Assembly: GCF_000344685.1 (NCBI RefSeq)
Contig: NW_006920415.1
Span: 1,915,934 to 1,979,933 of the forward strand
Source: Gloeophyllum trabeum ATCC 11539
Lineage: Eukaryota; Basidiomycota; Agaricomycetes; Gloeophyllales; Gloeophyllaceae
Length of the DNA stretch: 64,000 bases
Reading direction: 5' to 3'
Under the pieces are notes generated by a model. The model worked only from the letters and a program-made list of their open reading frames with translations. It made no database searches and was not told the DNA's origin. Positions within the stretch are counted from its first letter, which is position 1. Every line of letters starts with the position of its first letter. Made by a program: the position numbers and the translations under genes. This document shows positions 12,377-24,348 of the stretch, piece by piece.

Positions 12377-13509
12377 ACCTCTTCAGAGCTGCACACGGGT
12401 ACTAGCGCGACCAGCTAGCAGATATATGGCTTCAAGGGGACTTCGATACTATATACCCACCCGAGAGGCCTGTGAATTGAGCGAACAGTTCATCACAATC
12501 ATGATAGTCCACCAAATGTCATTCATAGTACCCAAGGGATCTTGCCTGCGTGTAAGAAGGGGTGAACGACTCATACTAGTTGTACGAAGCTCCATCGCCT
12601 GTCTCGAATAAGGTCAACAAACCTCCGGCACTATCTGTATGCATGACACCCTGTAGCGTATGTCAGTATCTCGTCTCGAGAGTAAGATAAGGCAATAGAA
12701 TTATCTATGACTCCATCACGCGATCAAAGTCAATTCGAACAGGGGTGATATTGCGATAGCGGCCGGGAATATGCAATGTTACGAGTGAGTCTAGAGCACC
12801 GATGTCATGAAAGAAGGGCAGATATCTGCAGATACCTCGTCCGAGTCCTCAGGTACACCAAACCAGTCGGCGAGAAATTTGGCTTGGAGGAGAAAAAATT
12901 GACAAAGTACAGTAAGTTAGAAAAGACAAAATGTAACAGGGGACTATTTTCTCGGAGTTAAACCTCTACTTTGCGACGGGTGCGTCAGTGGTGCCACCCC
13001 GATCGGGATGGCTTCAGGAACAATACATGAACAACATGCAAAAAGCACAGCACACATGCAGTTCCTCCACGAGACGTACCGATCAAGAGACATTGACCAG
13101 AAGTTACGTCCATCACTTCCAATCACAACGAAAGGCGGCAGGCAGAGTTAACTCGACGCGAGAAGCTGTACAACTCATGAGTTAGCCAGTGTCCCAGAGA
13201 CAAAAGTTCATCGAGTATGTCCCGTATGAAGCGCTCAAGCGGCGAATAATTGTGCAAGACAGTGCCACCGGGCCATTGTTCCCACGCCACACCAGCCACA
13301 CAATTCCATGGTCTATCCTTCCATAATCAAATGCAGCCATGACGATAATCGTCAAGCCTGTCCAGGGTGATTATAGCCACCAAAATTTCTTGTGCGGTGG
13401 GTTATCATGGCTTTACCGCCACACCACCCAACGTTCTGACGATGATATGTAGTACCTTAGGATTGTGGCACCGCGCCACGCTATAGCTATGCCACTCCAC
13501 TTTTGGTAC
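12377..13509. other. Upstream flank of copy A; no gene identified
   Basis: The part near 13265-13440 resembles 20220-20425 upstream of copy B, so the flank was duplicated with the gene. No coding exon is recognised. Confidence 0.4.
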
Positions 13510-13998
13510 TTCGCCCCTACAAAGCACGAACAAACAATCCAAATCAGGCAGGTAAATCATGTGACCTGCCGAAGGCTCCGTCGACTGCCCTATTAGGAAG
13601 CCGCCCTAACCCAGGCGTTAATATATAGGTATTACTATTAAGAGTTTTCACGACTGAATGGTGTAATGGATAGTGCGTCGAAGACATTATATCTGGTGCT
13701 GCTGGGTTCGATTCCGTGCGGTGTATTTTTCAGCGCTACATCATTAATTTGTAACTCATATCTGGAGCGGTAGTAAATCATTTTCTGTAGTCCTTATGCA
13801 CCCTGTATCACACAATTTTCATTCTGAAAATTTTATTATTTGCTTCTGAGTGAACAGAACACCAACAGTATGCACTACTTCTAAATGTGGCTGCCTGTGG
13901 CTGCGCGGCCTTGAGCGTGTGACTGCCCGGCGCTGACGGAGGTCACATGACTCACCTTCCAGATGTAGCGTTGTTTGTTCGTGCTTTGTAGGGGCGAA
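13510..13998. repeat. Inverted-repeat element (28-bp arms) enclosing a tRNA-like sequence
   Basis: The 28 bp at 13510-13537 are repeated exactly in reverse complement at 13971-13998. Between them, 13651-13725 has an A-box-like TGGTGTAATGGATAGTGC and a B-box-like GGGTTCGATTCC, as in tRNA genes or tRNA-derived SINEs. The acceptor and T stems do not pair well, so I do not call a functional tRNA. The whole may be a small non-autonomous element. It lies at the left edge of the repeat island between copies A and B. Confidence 0.65.
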
Positions 13999-14096
13999 AT
14001 AAGTATAGATATTTGGCTTAGTTTACATGAGGTACTGTAAATCCACGTAAATCGACCCTGCCGTGACCCGGGGTCAACGGTGGCTGATGGCCCAAG

Positions 14097-14935
14097 GTAG
14101 CGGGTACAGCGCGAAAATTCTAAGTCCCACCGCATTGCAAGGTCCCGAGGGGTGTCAGATTCATGGTGAATACAAGCAGTATACTGTACATAATCATTCT
14201 TACTAGATACAGAGGCTCTAAATATGAGAAATAATGCTATTTGACGAGGAGCACATGGGTCCTCAACGCGTCAGACGCGTTCTAATTATTCGCCATGCAT
14301 CCTGGGGTCCCGAAATGAATATCCCGACAAGGGCGCCAAAGCTCTCGGGGTTTGATGGGGAGAAGCGCTCGGGAACGCCGCGCGAAGCGGCGGCGGCTTG
14401 ATGTGATTGTACGGAGGGCGTGACGTGCCCGTAAATCCACGCATCACGTGAGGACCCCTGAAAATACCGATAGATGCCGGTGCAGGACTTGATTTTGTCA
14501 TGTCCGGACTTTTTTTGGCGGCCCCCCGCCTTTATGTCCGGATAAAATACCGGCATCGGCCAAGGTCGGATCCATGTCCGGACTATTGCCCCGGCCTCTA
14601 GGAAACAGCAAAAATCACCCGTTGTAGTCCACAAGTCATTCTAGACACTAGATACTAGGGTGCATGTATGAAAACCTGAAACGTGCATAGTCTGAGGTAG
14701 AAAGTTCAATAGATAACGGAAGAGCCTTCGGGCTTGAGATCTCCAGCATGCAAAGAAAAGACGTGGCAGGCAAATGAGTGATTCGGCAGGCATTGTGCAT
14801 TGCCAGGGTCTGAGAGACAGCGTGAAATACCCGCCCGTTCATGGCTTCGTAGCCCTGGACGGCGAGATACGATACCGCCGCGATATTGGAGGCATCCGGC
14901 ACCCAGCTGTGTCTTCCATGTGTGCCTCCGGATTT
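14097..14935. repeat. 1280-bp-period tandem repeat, first copy
   Basis: This stretch is repeated at 15377-16215, offset 1280 bp. The first about 530 bp look identical; the rest differs at scattered bases. It runs into the assembly gap. It contains several copies of TGTCCGGACT or TGTCCGGA. Short open frames occur twice for the same reason and are not called as genes. Confidence 0.85.
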
Positions 14936-15376
14936 NNNNNNNNNNNNNNNNNNNNNNNNNNNNNNNNNNNNNNNNNNNNNNNNNNNNNNNNNNNNNNNNN
15001 NNNNNNNNNNNNNNNNNNNNNNNNNNNNNNNNNNNNNNNNNNNNNNNNNNNNNNNNNNNNNNNNNNNNNNNNNNNNNNNNNNNNNNNNNNNNNNNNNNNN
15101 NNNNNNNNNNNNNNNNNNNNNNNNNNNNNNNNNNNNNNNNNNNNNNNNNNNNNNNNNNNNNNNNNNNNNNNNNNNNNNNNNNNNNNNNNNNNNNNNNNNN
15201 NNNNNNNNNNNNNNNNNNNNNNNNNNNNNNNNNNNNNNNNNNNNNNNNNNNNNNNNNNNNNNNNNNNNNNNNNNNNNNNNNNNNNNNNNNNNNNNNNNNN
15301 NNNNNNNNNNNNNNNNNNNNNNNNNNNNNNNNNNNNNNNNNNNNNNNNNNNNNNNNNNNNNNNNNNNNNNNNNNNN
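14936..15376. other. Assembly gap (441 N)
   Basis: All bases are N. The gap sits exactly between two near-identical repeat copies, so its true length and the copy number of the repeat are uncertain. Confidence 0.98.
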
Positions 15377-16215
15377 GTAGCGGGTACAGCGCGAAAATTC
15401 TAAGTCCCACCGCATTGCAAGGTCCCGAGGGGTGTCAGATTCATGGTGAATACAAGCAGTATACTGTACATAATCATTCTTACTAGATACAGAGGCTCTA
15501 AATATGAGAAATAATGCTATTTGACGAGGAGCACATGGGTCCTCAACGCGTCAGACGCGTTCTAATTATTCGCCATGCATCCTGGGGTCCCGAAATGAAT
15601 ATCCCGACAAGGGCGCCAAAGCTCTCGGGGTTTGATGGGGAGAAGCGCTCGGGAACGCCGCGCGAAGCGGCGGCGGCTTGATGTGATTGTACGGAGGGCG
15701 TGACGTGCCCGTAAATCCACGCATCACGTGAGGACCCCTGAAAATACCGATAGATGCCGGTGCAGGACTTGATTTTGTCATGTCCGGACTTTTTTTGGCG
15801 GCCCCCCGCCTTTATGTCCGGATAAAATACCGGCATCGGCCAAGGTCGGATCCATGTCCGGACTATTGCCCCGGCCTCTAGGAAACAGCAAAAAGCACCC
15901 GTTGTAGTCCACAAGTCATTCTAGACACTAGATACAAGGGTGTATGTATGAAAATCTGAAATGTGCATAGTCTGAGGTAGAAAATTCAATAGACAACGGA
16001 AGAGCCTTCGGGCTCGAGATCTACAGCATGCAAAGGAAAGACGTGGCAGGCAAATGAGTGATTCGGCAGGCATTGAGCATTGCCAGGGTCTGAGAGACAG
16101 CGCGAAATACCCGCCCGTTCATGGCTTCGTAGCCCTGAACGGCGAGATACGATACCGCCGCGATATTGGAGGCATCCGGCACCCAGCTGTGCCTTCCATG
16201 TGTGCCTCCGGATTT
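15377..16215. repeat. 1280-bp-period tandem repeat, second copy
   Basis: Same sequence as 14097-14935, with substitutions concentrated in its right part. Unlike the first copy, it continues past the repeat into 16216-16925. Confidence 0.85.
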
Positions 16216-16925
16216 CAGCGTGATACTACAAACTGTATAATTCCGTGCAAATAAGGGGTACCGAGGGTTCACGACTACAGGGGAGGCATGTCTATCCAGA
16301 AATACCATACCGGGTAATGATAATGTATAGTCGCAACGAAGTGGCGGGCTGCTGACCATGTCCGGACTACAACCGGCCTCACTGCTGGGGTGCCGTTGGT
16401 GTCCGGACTAAAAAACCGGGTTGGCCGGCTGAGACCCTTACTTACGTCCGGACTGGCTCCGGCGTCCCTCGCCCGAGGCGCTTTTTTTGTCCGGACTGGC
16501 TCCGGCATCTATCGGTATTTTCAGGGGTCCTATCACGTGGCCGTAAATCCGGTAAATCGGCGTAAATCCACCGAAATAAACGCTTATGCTGCTTATGCCG
16601 CGCTTTCGAGCACTTATGCGGTAAAATGAGTGCTTTTCCGCTTGCAGGATGCCTCCCCGGCTCTTGGGGGCTAAACTGACGACATAGAACGATTTTTTGA
16701 GTACATTATCCGTAGTAACACGCATTTTGGTAATATACATCAACTTCTATCTACTGCAGGAGAGCAAAAACACCCCCGGGGAGGTGCAGCCGCCGGGGAA
16801 CGAGCGGGACAGGCGACGCGTCGACGCGTCGCGCGAGGCGTGGGAATACCCGGGAACCGCCGAGTCTCACCTGCCTAATAAGGCATGAAAAGCGTAAAGC
16901 CAGCGGAATAAGGCCAACTATGCCA
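16216..16925. repeat. TGTCCGGACT-rich repeat segment
   Basis: TGTCCGGACT-type motifs occur at about 16360, 16400, 16445 and 16490. A module at about 16500-16530 is the reverse complement of sequence near 14450-14480 and 15730-15760, so this part is an inverted partner of the tandem repeat. A CTATGCCACTCC motif is found near 13489 and again near 16918, possibly bracketing the island. No gene is seen. Confidence 0.6.
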
Positions 16926-17522
16926 CTCCGGTCTTTACTATACTTTCAATCGGAGCAAACCGGATTCGAAGAGATGAAACGACCTCAGAGCTGTACTTAT
17001 CACGGTGCACCACGAAAGGCTGCAGTTTACTGTAGCAAATAGGTACTGCCAACCTGTACAGTTTCGTAAGCAGTTTAAGAATATCAGCATTCCGGATTGG
17101 TATACTCTGCCCAGAAATACCCATATACACAGTAACTCAGAAAGGCGGCTCGATACGGACGATCGCAATGCGGCGTAGATGTATTCAGCCGACGTGGGCA
17201 AATGCCTCGCGCTGCACCATTATTTCAACACTCCTGTGCCGACTGCTCTGCCAAAGGAGGGAGTGATCAGTATACCATGGACCTTTATCACTGAGAGTAC
17301 ATATCTACTTACTGGAAATGGTCCCTTGCTCTCTTCCTGCTTCAGGGCCTGCCACATTATCCAGACATCTCAGACTCAGATACCCAGCACGTGTAAGACT
17401 CACGCTATCCATAGTCCCCTTGCAAAAATGATCCAGCTCAATGGCATCATGCGCGCTTGGTCGTGGTGCCACACATATCGGACCGCTATCAAGGCGCCTG
17501 TCCTTCAGGGACTGGCGAGCGT
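16926..17522. other. 3' flank of copy B; no separate gene
   Basis: Resembles the 3' flank of copy A from about 10430 onward. A plus-strand open frame over 17179-17736 overlaps the last exons of copy B and has no family resemblance. Confidence 0.45.
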
Positions 17523-19165
17523 TCAGACTGGTTCAGTTTCCGCGATATCAGTTCCGTGGGACAAGGTCATTCGGAGGAATACGTGCACCGCCAAGAACGA
17601 GTTCACATATACTGTGGCAAAGCACGGTGACTTGCTGGATGCTTACAAACGCGAGAGGGACGTACGCTTATTGAGCAGGAAATTTATACCCCACGGGATG
17701 TCCGTGTACGGCAGAGCAGCGTACTGGAGGAGGTAAGGACATCTGTAAACCGATTTGGACGCAAATACTGACCGTCCCAAGGCATGTAAGGGAGCACATG
17801 CTGTACTTTTGGTCAACCTCGTGTTTGACGGGCAAACGGCTGATCCTCACCTCGTCATTGCACCAGAGCCTACTAGATATAGCATTATACTATGGACGAT
17901 AGAATTTGACCTATTTCGTCTGGTGAGTTCCACAGCCAAAGGAGGAAGGAGGCAGGCAACATGTCGGCATACTGACTTCCGGCAGCCCGTCTTATGGGTC
18001 CACAATATCCAGCAGAAAACACCAGCAATAGCAGCATCGACCACGGTGGACGTCCCAAAGCTCATGTAAACAAGCCACTATGAACGATTTTGTATCAGCC
18101 TGAGTTCAGGTGTTACTTGAGCTCTGTTTCATTACCGACATCGCCTTGACTTGCAATAACGTATGAACCTTGGCGTATCTGGAATAGGCCTGAGTGAGGA
18201 CATCCACAACATGGTTCTGGAGGCGGCTTACAGGAAGTAGATAGTTGCTGTACATGCAAGAGAAGGTTAACGGAAACAGCTGCACAACATTATGGATGAC
18301 AGACCTATACCAACACCATACCCCACAGCGACAAGCACAGTCTCAGGAACAACCGGTAAGGGTGGCTAGGGGACTCTGTCGGATTTGCACTTACTACCAT
18401 GGACAGTAGAAACCTGCGATCGTGAAAGCCGTTGACTGCGTGCGTCAGCGTATTATGCTCGGAGATATGGCGGTAACATACACTTCCAAAGACGAAACAC
18501 GTATAGCCTATTGAGACAGGTGGTTAGCACGTAGTCCTCGGCACAACAAGATGCTTATCCTCACGACTGAACTGCGAGAATAGTGATGATCTGTCCGTAG
18601 TCAGACTTATGACAGCATTCACGGCAACTTTGATAGACGAAACTTACATTCATAACAATTTGAAGCTGAGGGATTCGATCAACTAAGTGCAACCTGGAAA
18701 CGATAACTGGTCTTACCTTGAAAGACCACACGATATTGAACGCTTCGGCAAGCGAACCGAAGTTTGTGACAAAGTAGAAGTACACGGAGTGTCCCGCCAG
18801 ACAAAGGTGCAGAGCATCGAGGGTCCTACGACTCAGTCAGCAAGGAAGCAACCTATATGGAGTTGAGTGAGTATCCACCAGAGCCCTGCCGCCTACACTT
18901 GCAAAGGTCATAACTCCTCTGTCTATATCGTTGGAGAAATAAGAAACTGACCGCAACCTTGTAGACTATCCAGTCCTCTTGGTACGCCTTGAAGTACAGG
19001 AAGATCTGCAAGTTGGTAACGCCGAACAGCCTGCCAGAGGTAGGAGGTCAGGCTGACCCGAGAGATTAGGCGGAGCACAGGCTGGCTTGTGACATACACC
19101 GCGGCAACGAGGATCCCAACGAGCAATGCGCCGTAGGTCTCGTTTAACAAATCCGCTAGAAACAT
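17523..19165 (-). CDS. DUF6534-type multi-pass membrane protein, copy B
   Basis: Start at 19165, with GALLVGILVAAV in exon 1. Exons in order: LFGVTNLQIFLYFK, the 14-nt exon (18892-18879), TLDALHLCLAGHSVYFYFV, an 18-nt exon LQIVMN, IITILAVQS, LYVFRLWK, then the C-terminal FGTSTVVDAAIAGVFCW and SIMLYLVGSGAMTR. The last exons carry INFLLNK and YVNSFLAV; stop at 17523. Predicted integral membrane protein of unknown function. Splice sites are usable in the exons I traced; the middle part with a VLVAVGYGVGI segment is less certain. It is a tandem paralogue of copy A. Confidence 0.7.
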
Positions 19166-20727
19166 ATTTCTTCAGGGCTACGCGGAGTCGCCGCAGACGG
19201 ATATGTCGGAGCGGGTGGGCAAGTGGAAGTGTGGCTTCAAGGGGCTTCAAATATCATCTGCTTACCTCGGCTGGCATGTGGCATGAATATGCATCATTAT
19301 GATCAAGATGATCCACTGCGAGTTGTTTTGATAGTATCGGAGGGAAAGACGCGTTATCCTGCCGATAGGAGGGTTCGTTGGCGATTTCCTTTCCTGCATT
19401 GGGTGGTCCATTAGTCCGCATGACTTTACGCCAGCTCTGCAGATTGCCTGTAGTTGGTCCTAGATGTCTCCTAGGAGACCGAGTATACGAGGACTCTTTC
19501 TGGCAACCGTCAGTATCTCGCTATAGCCACAGCGACACACCGACGTCGAGTTATCTATAAATTCATCATGTCACCGTTATCAGAGTGCAGCGTGCTCACC
19601 TAGTTTAGTTCGCACACAGGTGTGAGGCGATGACGAGAGAACGCATAGCAATAAGTGAGAGTAGAGCCCCGATCCGTCACGAAAGAAGGGAAGACCAATG
19701 TACACGTGAACATGTTTAACTCGTCTGTGGACGGGTGAGCAAAGTAGACAGTACTTAAGTCGACCAGCGCTTCTCTAGACTCTTCACAGGCGCTAGGCAT
19801 TCGGAGCGCTGTTTTGTATAGGCAAGGTGTCCCCAGCTGGACGCCTGCTCCGGTCGTTTGTTGTCGTCCTGTGGGGGGCAGATGGGTAGGTTCAGTACAA
19901 TTTTTATAGCAGCTCAAATACCTCCTGAGGTTGTGAAACGTTAGAGAGCATGAATTAGCATTATCAAGCTAACACAACACCAATAGAGTAGCAAGCGCCT
20001 GTCGAACGAGGGAAACATGCTGTCGCACTGCCGTCCGTCGAATCCCATCCAAGGACACATGTCAGACAAGATAATTCCATTGTAGACAATCCCGCGCAAT
20101 GCCGTCATAGAGTTCCGTCAAAGCATCGCAGGTGTTCCATACGGTGCTCTCAGACCAGGGAAACCGAAGCAAGACGAACAACACGACAAGAACAGGCCAA
20201 TCGGATGTCAAGCCGAGCGCAATTGTTCTGTTCCCACGCCACAACGCGACCTATATATACGTCTCGCGCGCAAATTTGTTTCTTCGATTCTTCCACAATC
20301 AAAAACGCCCATGACGATAACCCCGGTGCAGCGCGATGAGCACGACCCTTCCTTGCGTTGTGGTCGGCGGTGACATCGCCCGCCCGGCACCCAACCTTGT
20401 TACGTTCAAAGGGGCGGGCTGGATTTTCTGAGGCGTCTTTTTGGTTGCTGGCTGTGTCTGGTTGACAGGCGATTTATGGAAGGAGGACTCTGGGAGAAGG
20501 CCGAGGCGAGGAGGGGGAATGATTCATAGAAATGGATGGCACATGGGTACGTGGGCATTGATATACGTTGATACCATGTTGCGAGTATTCTGTCATACAA
20601 TTGATATCCTCCTGAATTGCTCTCAAGTACTCGTGTTCGCTCCGTATAACAATACAGTCAATCGTCAACAATAAGTACGTGCAATGTGAATCGTACAGTA
20701 ATCACGAGCTTCCGCTACTACCTGAGC
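19166..20727. other. Intergenic, with a repeated promoter-like module at 20262-20425
   Basis: The module at 20262-20425 matches the reverse complement of 29820-29985 and more weakly 13290-13440. It has a TATATATA stretch just upstream, a CGCGCGCAAATT segment, then an ATG followed by a GTCGGCGGTGACATCG block. No longer coding exon could be attached to it. Confidence 0.45.
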
Positions 20728-21521
20728 TCACCAGTTTAGCCTGTGCGTTGGGCACTGGTACCCATCCGGATTCTTGAACAGGTATAGCTGGTGATACTCC
20801 TCGGCGTCATACCACTGCCCAGCGGGTACAATTTGCGTGACGATCTTCTTGCCAATGGGGTCGAAGTGCTTCTTCTGCACCTCCTCCGTCACGCGCTCGG
20901 CAATAGATTTCTGCTCCGGCGAGTGGTAGAATATGGCTGACCGGTACTCTACAGAAACATAGTAGAATGTCAGGAAGAAACATAAAGAGAAGAACAACAC
21001 GTACGAGTACCGCGATCCGCGCCCTGTCGGTTCTCCGTTGTCGGGTCATGCGTGCGGTAGAAGAACTCTAGCCGGTCACTTCAGGCTCCTGCGCATACTT
21101 ACCATGCCGCAGCGAACACTCACCAACTAGCTCATCATACGACACCTTGGTCGGGTCAAACTCGATCTTCAACGCCTCCGCATGGTCAGTCGTCCCCGTG
21201 CAAACCTGGCGGTAGCTCGGGTTTTTCGCGTCCTCCTTCCCGCCGGTGTAACCCACCGCAGTCCTAATGATTCCCTTGTCCTGCGAGGGTGGGTAGTGCT
21301 TCAGGAAGATGTGCTCGACGCCCCAGAAGCACCCGCCTGCAAAAGTTGCAGTGTCGGTTTGACCTGGAATAGCAGTCAAGCACGTAAGTTAACTAGTGTA
21401 ACGCATACGACGAACCGGTGGATGACATATTGGAATATAACGCGCGGTTGAAGTTGGGCGAATTCGAAAGGAATGAAAGGCCGAACAGGGACGCTCTGAT
21501 GCCGTTCAGGCGACTAAGCAT
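20728..21521 (-). CDS. msrA: Peptide methionine-S-sulfoxide reductase A
   Basis: Four exons: 21521-21416, 21363-21124, 21067-21005, 20948-20728, with introns of 52-56 nt, giving 209 residues in frame. The catalytic GGCFWG motif is in exon 2; [10 protein letters not shown] and GTQYRSAIFY follow, as in all MsrA proteins. The enzyme reduces methionine-S-sulfoxide in proteins, with thioredoxin as usual reductant, and protects against oxidative damage. The first about 30 residues before MSSTGQ are Arg/Ser/Asn-rich and could be a mitochondrial presequence; a second Met at MSST would give a cytosolic form. Length is normal for the family. The gene stands alone among membrane-protein paralogues. Confidence 0.95.
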
Positions 21522-22316
21522 AAAATGATATATGTATATGTCTTGTGGTCGAGGGGATGACAGAAACGAAGCTTGCGTCGCGCCATCGTAGAGTGGATTG
21601 CACGGATGACGGAATCCGGGGTAGGGGAGTGTGGCGTGAGATTCTCCAGTCCCCCTGGGCCTTGATTGTGAGGGGCTGGTGGACCTTCTGGTTGTTGGCT
21701 TCCGTTGCCCTCTCATACCGACGCCGGTCGGAGCGCTTCGGGTCTTTGACGTAACGCCTGAACGGAATGAACGGTATGTCCTACTGAGAATTCACGATAA
21801 GTCTTGGAATAAAACCAGGGCGAAGTCGTCTTTGCCACTCTTCATTGCGAAGGTTTATAGAGATTGACAGAGATCTGTCATGCACGGTGTCACATATTCA
21901 AACGCCTTGTATCTGAATCAGATTGTGATGAAACCTCTACCAGATATTTGCGAAACGATAGAGCCGGTTGAGACTTTTGCTCATGCGGTGCCTTCCCCCA
22001 TGTACTCATCAAGGCTAACCAAAGCTAGTAATATACGGCGCCCCACCACCCACCACTCTCAGCCAGAGACGGGGCGCTCAAGGGTCTCGAAAGGGCAGTT
22101 GACCGCCTTCCGATCGCTCTCTTCGCCTTTTCCAATGATTTTGTGGTTTTTTGTGTTTGGAGTCGCCGTATGAGTACAATCGCTAACTGGCTCTATGTTT
22201 TGCTAACAGCTGACACAGCGAGACACATTCTCGTGTACGCGCATAACTGCCTAAGCCCTATTCTATGGGGCGTCATTCTTGAACGATTCACTAATCTTGA
22301 TAGAGAAAGCCCATCT
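21522..22316. other. Upstream flank of msrA; no gene identified
   Basis: Short open frames only, without recognisable family. The msrA promoter should be here. Confidence 0.4.
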
Positions 22317-22821
22317 TCAAGCTTCAAGGACGATGCAGACCAGGTCAGAAGGCCCGTTCCGCAAGTACTTGCGAGTACTAGTCGCGCACATCGCCGGCAC
22401 AAAGAGCTGTGTTCGATATTCTACAGATATAATGAATGCTGAGTTTGTGCCAGACGCTGGTTGAGACCGCAGTCTGTCCTGGGCCACTAGATCATCAATT
22501 GTGAGTTCCGCTGTGTTCAAAACGGTTAGAGATGCTGATGGGTCAGCGATCTGCAAACGAAGAGGGGAAGTCTGGCCTGCGAGCTCAAGGCAAGGTGCCT
22601 GTCGCCTCATCCCAGAGTCGTGGCTTCGTATCAGCGAGAATTCCGCGACGGGTGGGGGAATCTGCCCTTCCATTTCCCCGTAGATCCTGGTCCACGTCAC
22701 TTCATGCAGAACACTTACGTTCCCATGTTTCGAAACCTGGCCGCGCTGCTATCCAATCTATCACGAGGGAGAACGGCGTATGGGTACCTTCCCATGAGAT
22801 GCGCACATAATTTAGAGTAAC
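22317..22821 (-). CDS. Unidentified protein, C-terminal exons
   Basis: An exon at 22821-22719, preceded by a good acceptor, reads VTLNYVRISWEGTHTPF and then WIAARPGFETWE. A 52-nt GT-AG intron follows, and the next exon runs from 22666 to a stop at 22317 in the same frame. The joined reading looks protein-like, but I recognise no family. Upstream exons may lie between 22850 and 24350: a fragment near 24290-24190 (minus) reads IPDPFIYRPEKGCGDDVAET. I could not connect them. It may also be a decayed gene. Confidence 0.35.
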
Positions 22822-24348
22822 CTGTGAGTAACTGCTTGGGAGGCTATTATGGCGGATTTTACCTTCTAACGGTGTCGGTAGATATGTTTCTCAGCTCTGC
22901 TTGTACGTGGAGATTGGTTCCCCTTGTCCTGGTCCTGATGCGAAGTGGTTGTCTAGAGTTACTCAGCTAACGTGCCCCTTGCGCTTCTCTGGGGCACAGA
23001 CATGGAACACAAACACAGACTGTTGGCGTATGGCGATCGAGGGTGCCGTTTGGACCAGGTGATAAATCGTAAACACACGCTTGTGGATTAATCTCCCCTT
23101 CACTCTGGTTGTCTTTTTACGTCGGTCTCCCAAAGGTCCGCGACATTGCGTTTGGATAATGGAATATCTCAGCGCCACTCCGCTGCTCGGAGTGCTGCGA
23201 ACTGGGAGTATCAGATCATGATCGCCAGAACATCTGCCACTGTTACTTCATTTTTCATCTCAAAATAGTACAAGCAAGTAAGTTTCTAGTCCTGGAGCTT
23301 ATTTCGACGTCATATGCTCATGTCGCCGAGGTTCTTGTGATTCTTTAGTCGCCGGCATGCGAGGGTGGCATGGGGGTGGCATTCTACAAACGGGAACGGG
23401 GAGCATACACAGGCAAGCAAGACTCAGAGCGCGTTGGCCGTGTTAGTCCTACAGGAAAGCGTACCGAATTAAGCTGCAAAGAATCGTCGTCAGCGCTTCA
23501 ACTACAGCTACTCGCGAGATGGATCATGGTACACGCGGCAGAATCACTCCCGGGCGATACTAATAGCTGGAAACGGAACGGGAAAGGCCGCGATATCTTC
23601 TTCTGCACAAGGGATTCTCTATTCTACCCGGGCTTCCGAGTCATTCCGGCTATTCGATATACGACGAACCCGAAGTACGGGCGAACGTGCGTGAGTATCC
23701 CCAGCGGACAACATCTAGCAGCGGATGGATCATCGAGTTGTGGACACGAACTGTTCTTGATTCTGCTGACGGCTGCGCCACCTACATCCATAGATCCCTC
23801 GCCTTGAGATGGCTCTGCACAGGGAGATTTATAACACATGGACCATATGAGACGGTAATATGGTCGACGGCCTCATTGGGACCGCGAGCTTCCGTAGTAA
23901 GTCTATTCTCCATATCGAGCGGGTAAGCATTATGACCGGGCCCCGAGCCGCATAGTTGCGCGCTATATATGTTTGCTCCGCTCAAGTCCACACGGGGCGG
24001 CATATGGTAGTTAATGAACTTCGTATAACAGTCCATGCAAAAAGAGCGGATATTTGTTCGGGACAGACTCACCGCCGAAGGTTCCGGTTGCGACTGCATC
24101 TTTGCATCAATCACCGACTTGTTCGTCCAATTCTTAGTTCAATTCTCTGCCACACCCCATTATGTTGACGCAGATACTGAATCACGTTCGAACATCTTGA
24201 GTATCGTCTCGGCCACATCATCGCCGCAGCCCTTCTCAGGACGATAAATGAAAGGATCGGGTATCGAGGAAGGGGTTCACAAGCCCGTTCCGTTTGCCTA
24301 GAAAAGCTTTGCTCCTTCAGGTGCTCTGTGGGCACCATCTCTCCAGCA
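22822..24348. other. Uncertain region, possible further exons of the minus-strand gene
   Basis: Open frames on both strands overlap here and none shows a known domain. The fragment near 24290-24190 (minus) is the most protein-like part. Confidence 0.3.

Noticed and set aside
13651..13725. Functional tRNA gene
   Set aside because: The internal promoter boxes look right but the acceptor stem and part of the T stem do not pair.
14648..15486. Open frames running through the gap
   Set aside because: They consist mostly of unknown residues from the N run and have no homology on either side.
14263..15914. 123-codon frames at 14263-14634 and 15543-15914 as duplicated genes
   Set aside because: They lie in the tandem repeat, have no recognisable domain, and no splice or codon pattern supports them.
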